A stretch of 6,494 nucleotides of DNA from an uncultured Dehalococcoidales bacterium (lineage in GTDB: Bacteria; Chloroflexota; Dehalococcoidia; UBA1151; UBA1328): positions 1-6,494 of the forward strand of contig CAJQSP010000063.1 in the NCBI GenBank assembly GCA_905614375.1, read 5' to 3'. The position numbers and the translations under genes are program-made. How positions within the stretch are numbered: position 1 is the stretch's first letter; the number at the start of each line of letters is the position of its first letter. Below the pieces are notes generated by a model, which was given only the letters and a program-made list of their open reading frames with translations, was not told the origin of the DNA and did no database searches. Below, piece after piece: positions 1 to 5,436 of this stretch.

Positions 1-10
1 TGCTTACTTA

Positions 11-47
11 GGCGGGGGTCGGATTTTTCCGGCTCCCGTCTTTCTTT
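11..47 (+). terminator. Rho-independent terminator of the gene upstream of the window
   Basis: A 12-bp stem forms between 11-22 and 29-40 with a 6-nt loop (ATTTTT). Three of the pairs are G-U wobbles on the plus-strand RNA and the rest are Watson-Crick. It is followed directly by the T-rich run TTTCTTT at 41-47. It points rightwards, so it should end a plus-strand transcript entering from outside the window. By analogy with ABC importer loci that upstream gene could be the solute-binding protein, but no coding sequence for it is visible here. Confidence 0.75.
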
Positions 48-126
48 AATCACGGTTTGTAAACAGCTTTGAATTCAATGCAATTAGCAAGTGCGGATAA
101 CTGGTAATTACGTCGGTTAGCGGTCG

Positions 127-155
127 TTGACATAGATCATTCAGAATGCTAAATT
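127..155 (+). promoter_or_regulatory. Sigma70-type promoter of the permease operon
   Basis: A perfect -35 hexamer TTGACA (127-132) is separated by exactly 17 bp from TAAATT (150-155), a 4/6 match to the -10 consensus. The -10 is preceded by TGC, an extended -10 element. Transcription would start near 162, giving a leader of about 125 nt before the first permease. It sits just after the terminator at 11-47, so the permeases seem to have their own transcription start rather than depending on read-through. Confidence 0.65.
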
Positions 156-179
156 TTTTTTATGTATCCACAGTGTTTA

Positions 180-196
180 AAGTCACCGATTGACTT
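180..196. repeat. Inverted repeat in the permease operon leader (possible operator)
   Basis: AAGTCA (180-185) and TGACTT (191-196) form perfect 6-bp arms around CCGAT. The site lies about 20-35 bp downstream of the predicted transcription start, where a bound repressor could block elongation. It is short enough to be chance, and no regulator gene lies in the window. Confidence 0.3.
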
Positions 197-286
197 GATT
201 TCGGATAGGATGCATTTCTGCATGGAGAGTCGACAGACCGCTTGGCCTGTATGGCTTCGTGGAACAACTTCGGAAGTACTTAACAA

Positions 287-1237
287 ATGGCTAATTTTCT
301 AGCGAGACGATTCCTATCTTCGTTGATCTCAGTGATCGGCGCGACGTTAGCAATTTTCATCTTGATTCAATTCCACAGTGACCCACGCGAGTTGTTCATA
401 CCGGACTCCGGATATGGCATTACTCAAGAGCAGTGGGAAAATCTTGGTGAACGAATGGGATTGAACGACCCGCTTTGGAAGCAGTACCTCAATTGGATAG
501 GCAATACACTTCGGGGTGACCTTGGTGTATCTCTTGCTCGTGACAGAGCTGTTACTGATCTGATCAAAGGAAAGATTGGAGCGACTGTTCAACTAGCCGT
601 TGGTGGTTGGATATTCGCGATAGCGTTAGGTATTCCGATGGGGGTGTTAGCTGCAGTAAAGCGCGGTACCTTCTGGGACTATTTCGGCAGAATGGTCGCT
701 ATTGTCGGTCAGGCGGCCCCGCCGTTCGTGACAGCTCTAGTTGCTATTTGGATCTTCGCTGTATGGCTAGACTGGTTGCCGGCTGGAGGGCGCTCGCCTG
801 AATTCAACTGGAAGGAATATCTTCTGCCATGTATGGCTCTTGGTTGGGGTGCTGCAGCTAGCCTCATGCGTCTTACCCGATCTTCGATGCTCGAGGTTAT
901 GGACGCTGAGTACATCCGCCTTGCTCGTGCAAAGGGTGTCGGCTGGAACTGGGTTATCTACAAGCATGCTCTTCGTAATGCTTTAATCGCCCCGGTAACA
1001 TCGGCTCTATTAGTGTTCTCGGGCTGGTTGAACGGTGCGTTGGTTGTCGAGATCGTATTCTCGTGGCCTGGCATCGGTTATGACGCTTTGTACCGTGCGG
1101 TTAACGACAACGACTTCCCGCTGTTGCTTGGAACCGTATTCGTATTCATTCTGATCTATTTGGTATTTGCAACTCTCGCCGATATTGCATACACACTTAT
1201 TGACCCCCGAGTACGTCTCGGCAACTCTGCGGACTAA
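287..1237 (+). CDS. ABC importer permease, DppB/OppB-like (peptide/nickel family)
   Basis: Inner-membrane permease of a binding-protein-dependent ABC importer of the peptide/nickel family. It would pair with the next gene's product to form the channel and dock two ATPases on the cytoplasmic side. The 316 residues match the usual DppB length. An N-terminal helix (about 9-28) is followed by an extracytoplasmic segment ending in the family motif GDLGVSL (77-83). Five more predicted helices lie near 99-123, 134-160, 178-195, 233-258 and 277-302. The ATPase-coupling EAA loop reads EYIRLARAKG (208-217), and the signatures FSWPGIG (258-264) and DPRVR (306-310) follow. The start is well supported: an in-frame TAA lies at 281-283, directly upstream of the ATG, with only a weak GGAAG ribosome site at 272-276. 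The gap to the next gene is 12 bp. The substrate (oligopeptide, dipeptide, nickel, opine or sugar) cannot be told from the permease alone. Confidence 0.93.
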   Translation: MANFLARRFLSSLISVIGATLAIFILIQFHSDPRELFIPDSGYGITQEQWENLGERMGLNDPLWKQYLNWIGNTLRGDLGVSLARDRAVTDLIKGKIGATVQLAVGGWIFAIALGIPMGVLAAVKRGTFWDYFGRMVAIVGQAAPPFVTALVAIWIFAVWLDWLPAGGRSPEFNWKEYLLPCMALGWGAAASLMRLTRSSMLEVMDAEYIRLARAKGVGWNWVIYKHALRNALIAPVTSALLVFSGWLNGALVVEIVFSWPGIGYDALYRAVNDNDFPLLLGTVFVFILIYLVFATLADIAYTLIDPRVRLGNSAD

Positions 1238-1249
1238 CTAGGAGTACTC

Positions 1250-2302
1250 ATGGCAACATCTGAAACACAGGGCGAGGTTCAGCACGTCGATTCGGCGACG
1301 CTGGATACTCCGCTCAATCCAGTAAAAGTTGATAGGTCGTTTGTTGGCAAGCTCTGGCACGTAATGCGTAAATACCCGGTTTTACCGGTGTTTGTGCTGT
1401 CTCTTCTTGTGCTTGCAGCCGTGATTGGTCCGACAATCGCTCCGTACGAGCGTGATATTGGGCCGATTGGTGACCGCCACTTAGCTATGTTCCAACATTC
1501 ACATTGCATCAATATCGATGATTGGAATCCTCCATACGCGAAGTCGGATTGGGTGGACTTTGGTGATGGACCAGAAGCTCCATTCCGCTGTGATGCACCA
1601 TTGCACGGCTTTTGGACAGAGGGATACCACCTACTCGGATCCGACCATATCGGGCGAGACGTGTTTACCCGTGTTCTTCACGGTGCTCAAATATCGATGC
1701 AGGTGGTATTAGTTTCGCTAGTACTAGGTATGTTTATCGGTGTGTCACTCGGTATGATTTCCGGCTACTACGGTGGCATGGTTGACGAGGTGATCACTAG
1801 AATTGTTGATATTTGGTATGCGATGCCATTCTTGATGGTCGCACTAATCGTGGTGTTGATTTTCGGGCGTGGCTTAACTGTGCTCCTTTTCGTGCTGGCT
1901 CTTGTGGCGTGGTCAGGTTTCGTAAGGGTTATTCGTGCTCAGGTATTGGTGCTTAAACAGATGGATTATATTGCGGCAGCTCGTGTAAACGGTGCATCTG
2001 ACGTACGAATCCTAATGAAGCATTTGCTGCCTGGAATTCTTAACACTGCCATTGTTGTTGGAACATTGAACACTTCGAGTTTGATCCTTTCAGAATCGGT
2101 GCTCAGTTTCGTTGGTGCTGGTATTCAGCCGCCAACTCCTGCATGGGGTGTTATGACTAACGAAGGTCGAGACTATCTCTCGATTGCCGCTCATCAGGTA
2201 TTAGTGCCTTCTGCAGCCATCTTCTTGGTTGTCATCTCATTAAACTTCCTGGGTGACTGGTTGCGAGACCGTCTGGACCCACGACTGCGACAGATCGACT
2301 AG
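1250..2302 (+). CDS. ABC importer permease, DppC/OppC-like (peptide/nickel family)
   Basis: Second permease of the importer, partner of the DppB-like protein upstream. The ATG has a good ribosome site AGGAG (1240-1244) with a 5-nt spacer. The 350 residues are longer than typical DppC (about 300). A cytoplasmic N-terminal tail precedes helix 1 (about 44-64). The core starts with the family signature LLGSDHIGRDVFTR (128-141), and further helices lie near 148-171, 186-206, 209-227, 265-290 and 315-338. The EAA loop is MDYIAAARVNGASDV (238-252), followed by FVGAGIQPPTPAWG (287-300) and the C-terminal RLDPRLR (341-347). The added length lies partly in the tail and partly in a roughly 65-residue extracytoplasmic segment (65-129) with two cysteines (C86, C114). 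The terminator 25 bp after the stop closes the operon without any ATPase gene, so ATPases must come from elsewhere. Confidence 0.93.
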   Translation: MATSETQGEVQHVDSATLDTPLNPVKVDRSFVGKLWHVMRKYPVLPVFVLSLLVLAAVIGPTIAPYERDIGPIGDRHLAMFQHSHCINIDDWNPPYAKSDWVDFGDGPEAPFRCDAPLHGFWTEGYHLLGSDHIGRDVFTRVLHGAQISMQVVLVSLVLGMFIGVSLGMISGYYGGMVDEVITRIVDIWYAMPFLMVALIVVLIFGRGLTVLLFVLALVAWSGFVRVIRAQVLVLKQMDYIAAARVNGASDVRILMKHLLPGILNTAIVVGTLNTSSLILSESVLSFVGAGIQPPTPAWGVMTNEGRDYLSIAAHQVLVPSAAIFLVVISLNFLGDWLRDRLDPRLRQID

Positions 2303-2326
2303 GTTCACCTAGCAAGAATCGAATTC

Positions 2327-2363
2327 AAAAACGCCCTCGGCAGCAAAGCCGAGGGCGTTTTTT
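2327..2363 (+). terminator. Rho-independent terminator of the permease operon
   Basis: A GC-rich 11-bp perfect stem (2331-2341 with 2348-2358) surrounds the 6-nt loop AGCAAA and is followed by six Ts (2358-2363). Including the flanking A run at 2327-2330 the pairing extends to 15 bp. It lies 24 bp after the stop of the second permease. The A run on the left could let it act in both directions, although no minus-strand gene ends nearby. Confidence 0.93.
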
Positions 2364-2775
2364 ATTGTCTGAGCTTTTGATGGCGATCCGCCATATATAA
2401 CCATCTGAACACTGGATAAACAAACGGGAGCAAGAGGCTCGTTTTCGTCGAAAGTAATATCTGTCCCTTTTGGCTGACAGTATCAGCTTGTCCAGAGATT
2501 TTCGTGTCCCAGATATGGTTCTGGCTGATGATTCAAGTCGATATAGTGGTTGTGAAGTCGTTCAAAGACCCTTGCTGCCACTAGTTCACGAATATACGCC
2601 TGACCGACGCTGTGTCGAGGATGCAGAGGTTCCCTGAGGCATTAGTCCTACTGTTCGAGGTGCCACTAATGGATCGTCAATCTGACAGAAACTAACGTTG
2701 AATGTTATTTGGTTTCGTAGTTCAATAACCGTAGAAACATGTGCCGATGTCCATACCCACATCTCTCAGACGCGA
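2364..2775. other. Gene-free intergenic stretch, no recognised content
   Basis: About 410 bp between the plus-strand operon terminator and the minus-strand hairpin. I see no plausible coding frame on either strand and no tRNA. Only short symmetric elements are visible: ATGGCG-ATC-CGCCAT (2380-2394), GCTGA-N4-TCAGC (2473-2486) and CATTAGT-N18-ACTAATG (2640-2671). No convincing promoter was found. It may be decayed sequence or hold an unrecognised small RNA. Confidence 0.5.
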
Positions 2776-2802
2776 CAAGACCGCTCGTTATGAGCGGCCT
2801 TG
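2776..2802 (-). terminator. Probable terminator hairpin of the lipoprotein gene
   Basis: Arms 2776-2786 and 2792-2802 pair over 11 positions around a 5-nt loop. The single non-Watson-Crick position is a G-U wobble on the minus-strand RNA but an A-C mismatch on the plus strand, which favours minus-strand use. It starts 28 bp beyond the lipoprotein stop codon. The downstream T run is poor (UCUUGUCG), so termination may be inefficient or need Rho. Confidence 0.5.
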
Positions 2803-2830
2803 TAAACAGATTCGTTCAAGCTGAGTTGTT

Positions 2831-3496
2831 CTAGTCGGCGACAACACAGACAGCGCCAATGGCGGTTATCTGGTCACCAGAGAACTCAGATGTGTAAGTG
2901 AAGCAACCTTCGACTGTGAACGTGTGGTCGAAACTAGGGTTTTCCTTGTCGAACGGTCCTTTGTGAAGGTCGCCAGAGTCCCATTCTTCAGCTTGGCCTG
3001 GGTCGGATGTTGAACTGCTTGCTGATCTTCGGTCATGACCCCAACGGACGGTTGAGCCAACAGCGATTTTGATGATGGCAGGATCAAACACAACGCCTTC
3101 AGCACCTCGTGCAGGGATACTGACTTCGATCACACCAGTTAGGGCAGGGCCTTCAGGCACTTCCACATCAAATGCAGCACCCTGAACGATTGCGCTTGAA
3201 CCACTGCCCACCGACACAGTTCCTTGAATTGCCTGTGCGGTAGCAGTTGCATTTCGTTCGTTGTTCGCTAGTGCTGCAGCACTGTCTGAATCGATTGCAA
3301 CCTGCACCTGAGCATCAGGGTCACCACCGGCATCGATAACTGCCTGGCGGGTTGCCTGAGCGTTATCAAGCTTGTTCTGCGCCTTCGTAGTCTCAACGAT
3401 TTGCACAGTTGTTGGTCTGTCCGAACAAGCCGCCATAATGGTTGTTAGGATCAAGGCCCCAGCAAGAACCAGGATCACACGATTTCGTATCGACAT
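2831..3496 (-). CDS. Lipoprotein with cupredoxin-like domain lacking visible copper ligands
   Basis: A 221-residue exported lipoprotein. Residues 1-24 form a signal peptide: basic SIRNR, a hydrophobic core and a lipobox MAAC with C24 as the lipidated cysteine. Residues 25-110 are a low-complexity Ala/Asp/Gln/Thr linker, probably part helical, including NATATAQA. The C-terminal ~100 residues resemble a plastocyanin/cupredoxin domain: FDP (137-139), VGSTVRW (146-152), EWDSG (171-175), FDHTF (189-193), then GCFTYTSEFSG and a final GAVCVV. In copper proteins these positions carry His, Cys, His and Met; here I align them with A159 or S160, S203, S206 and A212, so copper binding looks lost. Its function is unknown; a structural or binding role at the cell surface is an inference. 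A TTG at 3508 would add four residues, but the ATG at 3496 has the ribosome site GGGGA at proper spacing, so I chose the ATG. The MFS gene lies 197 bp upstream on the same strand. Confidence 0.85.
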   Translation of the reverse strand: MSIRNRVILVLAGALILTTIMAACSDRPTTVQIVETTKAQNKLDNAQATRQAVIDAGGDPDAQVQVAIDSDSAAALANNERNATATAQAIQGTVSVGSGSSAIVQGAAFDVEVPEGPALTGVIEVSIPARGAEGVVFDPAIIKIAVGSTVRWGHDRRSASSSTSDPGQAEEWDSGDLHKGPFDKENPSFDHTFTVEGCFTYTSEFSGDQITAIGAVCVVAD

Positions 3497-3501
3497 ATAT
3501 G

Positions 3502-3506
3502 TCCCC
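3502..3506 (-). promoter_or_regulatory. Ribosome binding site deciding the lipoprotein start
   Basis: On the minus strand GGGGA lies 5 nt before the ATG at 3496. The alternative in-frame TTG at 3508 overlaps this purine run and has no upstream site of its own, which favours the ATG. Confidence 0.55.
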
Positions 3507-3579
3507 AAATTACAAAGCGTTTAATACACGCAGGGCACGGGTTTTTCAGTTCAACATCTGATGAAAGATTCCTCAGATT

Positions 3580-3599
3580 ATTGAACCATTAAGTTCAAT
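3580..3599. repeat. Perfect palindrome ATTGAAC-N6-GTTCAAT, candidate operator
   Basis: Seven-bp perfect arms around CATTAA lie 84 bp upstream of the lipoprotein ATG. On the minus strand a near-consensus -10, AATAAT (3577-3582, 5/6), overlaps the left arm, with only a weak -35 (GCAACA, 3/6, about 16 bp upstream). An operator across a promoter spacer is a classic repressor arrangement. The GAAC/GTTC half-sites recall LexA-type boxes, but those have a 4-bp centre and this one has 6, so I do not assign a regulator. A third GTTCAA half-site lies at 3549-3554. Confidence 0.4.
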
Positions 3600-3658
3600 G
3601 TTGCCGAAGGATAACATGCAGTATCGAAAAGACGGGTGCAGGTTTGTTAGATTCTGAG

Positions 3659-3686
3659 GATTTATCAGATATTTAATAGGTGTCAA
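3659..3686 (-). promoter_or_regulatory. Candidate promoter for the lipoprotein gene
   Basis: On the minus strand TTGACA (3686-3681) is followed after 16 bp by TAAATC (3664-3659), preceded by TGA as an extended -10. The -35 is perfect, the -10 weak (3/6). It lies 7 bp after the MFS stop codon and would give a leader of about 155 nt. No terminator is visible after the MFS gene, so read-through from it is also possible. Confidence 0.4.
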
Positions 3687-3693
3687 ATCCGGT

Positions 3694-5067
3694 TTATTGA
3701 GTTTTTCGGCGAAGCCTCAGAACTATGATTCCCGATACCAATGCGATGCCGGCGGCGGTGAAGTAGGCGAACTGATATGCCTCGTCAAATGTAGCGTTAT
3801 GTGAGTCTTGTCGCCAGTTCAAAAGCGACGTCATCAGAGCGATAGACATCACAGTGCCGATTGTTTGAGATACGGTAAGTGCTGCCGATGTAGAACCGGC
3901 GTACTCGCTTGGTGTTCCTCGCAAAGTTAGTGCGTAAACAGCAGCCTGGTGTATTCCGAAACCTAATCCAAGTACTGCAGTCGAAATCACGACCCTGCTC
4001 ATCTCTGGATTGTCCCCAGCCGTGCCTACGAACACTAATCCGATTGCAGTTAAAATGGTTCCAATAAAGATGATTGGCCTATCACCAGCACGGTCTGCGA
4101 GCCATCCGGCGATTCCTGATCCAAGAAAATTCATACCTGCCATTAGAGCCAATAGCGCACCGAGCGTTAGCCCGCTTCTTCCCATCACATCGGCGACATA
4201 GAACGGAAATAGGAACCACATTACGAACGAGGCGATAGTCAAGAGCAAGTTCGAAAGCGTACCCGACTTGAATCCTGAGAATGCTGTGAGACCAGCAGGA
4301 AAGATCGTAAATCGTCCGCTTTTTTTACCTTTGGCGAACATCAAACCAAGTACGAATGTGAGAGCGAACAGCACCAAAGGTAATGGTGATAACCAGCCTT
4401 CAACTCGGGCGAACGACATGGCGAGTACGAATGTGAATAGTGCAGCGAAAACTGTTACAGATCCAAGTAAGTCGAACCGGTGCTTTGTACGCCCGGGAAT
4501 TGACTGAGCCAAATTTCCGTTGAGAGCGATCACTGCTGCTAACAGCAGCACTATGCCGATAGGAATACGCGCCCAAAAAATTGCTGGCCAGCCGATTTCC
4601 TGTCCCAGTAAACCTCCACCGAGCGTGCTTGCAAACGTACCAAGCCCCATCGCCCCTAGTGTTACACCAAGCGCAGCTCCACGTCGGCTGGGCCCAAATG
4701 CCCGAGCAACGAGCGCGGGGGCGAGGGTGAATAAAATTGCTACACCTATTCCCTGTGGGATACGCAGGGCGACGATGGGTGCAAGGGAATCCTGTAACGA
4801 GATTAGGCCTACGGCGGTCGTGTACAGCACGATACCGGAGACTAACGGCCACTTGATCCCGAATCTATCGGCAATACCTCCGGCGACAAATCCGGTTCCG
4901 CTTCGAGCGCCGTGGTACATGATGATTATCAGTTGGACACTAATTATCGTCTCGCCAAGATCTGACCGAAATCTCGGCAGATTGACGTTGATAGAAAAAT
5001 CTAGTGCGCCAAGAAACAGGGCACCGCTTCCTATCGCTATAGCTAAGATCTGGGCGAATCGGGTCAC
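3694..5067 (-). CDS. MFS transporter, DHA2 (EmrB/QacA-like) family
   Basis: Proton-motive-force-driven membrane transporter, most likely an exporter of drugs or small organic compounds; the substrate is unknown. The 457 residues fit a 14-helix DHA2 protein at the short end of its range. Helix 1 carries the family motif ALDFSINVNLP (21-31). The first motif A is GGIADRFG (63-70) and is echoed in the second half by GWLADRAG (321-328). The motif B arginine lies in LRIPQGIG (101-108). The motif C region reads STLGGGLLG (147-155) without the usual Gly-Pro pair, and the following GWPAIFWARIPIG (159-171) is typical of DHA2. The C-terminus is basic. The start is a GTG; the frame stays open about 130 bp further upstream, to a TAG near 5197, but contains no ATG, GTG or TTG. 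No good ribosome site precedes the GTG: AGGA lies about 19 nt away. An out-of-frame ATGTGA overlaps it. Confidence 0.9.
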   Translation of the reverse strand: MTRFAQILAIAIGSGALFLGALDFSINVNLPRFRSDLGETIISVQLIIIMYHGARSGTGFVAGGIADRFGIKWPLVSGIVLYTTAVGLISLQDSLAPIVALRIPQGIGVAILFTLAPALVARAFGPSRRGAALGVTLGAMGLGTFASTLGGGLLGQEIGWPAIFWARIPIGIVLLLAAVIALNGNLAQSIPGRTKHRFDLLGSVTVFAALFTFVLAMSFARVEGWLSPLPLVLFALTFVLGLMFAKGKKSGRFTIFPAGLTAFSGFKSGTLSNLLLTIASFVMWFLFPFYVADVMGRSGLTLGALLALMAGMNFLGSGIAGWLADRAGDRPIIFIGTILTAIGLVFVGTAGDNPEMSRVVISTAVLGLGFGIHQAAVYALTLRGTPSEYAGSTSAALTVSQTIGTVMSIALMTSLLNWRQDSHNATFDEAYQFAYFTAAGIALVSGIIVLRLRRKTQ

Positions 5068-5436
5068 ATGCTGGCTAGGCTGGATTTCCTGACTCTGTAA
5101 GGTCTTTGTCGCGTCGGGGTTTGTAATGATTAATGACCGTCGCCGGATACTGATGACAAAGCTATTATTTCCATAGTGATGCTCGCAATATTTGCGGTAT
5201 ACGTTCTATCTTTGGCATCCATGAAGTTGATATTAATTATGAATCGCTTCTATCGCGAACCTAGTGTGGGAATTATCGCATTTATTCAGCCTCAGCCCTC
5301 GTATTTCAGCATTGGATTTCCGGCATGTGTAGATGTATTCAATTAGGTTGTATATTCTTCCGGAACTCATCATGGGTGCTTGTTGTTGAAACTTTGTCGG
5401 CAGCAACACGACCACAAGTTGAAAGCAAAGAAAAAA
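5068..5436. other. Divergent intergenic region between MFS and dehydrogenase genes
   Basis: This AT-richer stretch should hold the promoters of both flanking genes. It contains a 13-bp palindrome CGCAA-TAT-TTGCG (5184-5196), a possible operator. I found no convincing minus-strand promoter for the MFS gene. Just before the dehydrogenase a hairpin can form between 5381-5388 and 5401-5408 (8 bp with one G-U, 12-nt loop). No credible small gene is visible. Confidence 0.45.
5328..5356 (+). promoter_or_regulatory. Candidate promoter for the dehydrogenase gene
   Basis: TATATT (5351-5356) matches the -10 consensus at 5/6 and lies 17 bp after TGTAGA (5328-5333), a weak 3/6 -35. Transcription would start near 5363, giving a leader of about 74 nt that contains the hairpin at 5381-5408. 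Confidence 0.35.

Noticed and set aside
190..218. Second TTGACT -35-like element in the permease leader
   Set aside because: No acceptable -10 hexamer lies 16-18 bp downstream; the element is better explained as an arm of the 180-196 palindrome.
2576..2668. TGCCACTA repeated at 2576-2583 and 2661-2668
   Set aside because: A single 8-mer pair without further extension is expected by chance; no array or regular spacing.
2640..2671. GTTCGAG within an inverted repeat, suggestive of a tRNA T-loop
   Set aside because: The flanking bases do not form a 5-bp T stem, and no acceptor, D or anticodon arms can be drawn around it.
2866..3105. Overlapping minus-strand frame in the cupredoxin region, considered as a sign of a frameshift that removed the copper ligands
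   Set aside because: Reading the alternative frame does not restore the His, Cys or Met ligands, and the main frame keeps all scaffold residues through to the stop.
4400..5092. Long open frames on both strands over the MFS gene (150 and 190 codons)
   Set aside because: They are alternative frames of the MFS coding sequence, with low-complexity or Arg/Pro-rich products and no membrane pattern or motif.
5380..5436. Upstream TTG start extending the dehydrogenase by 19 residues
   Set aside because: The extension is basic and unlike the family N-terminus, while the ATG at 5437 gives the usual length and begins directly at the first beta strand.
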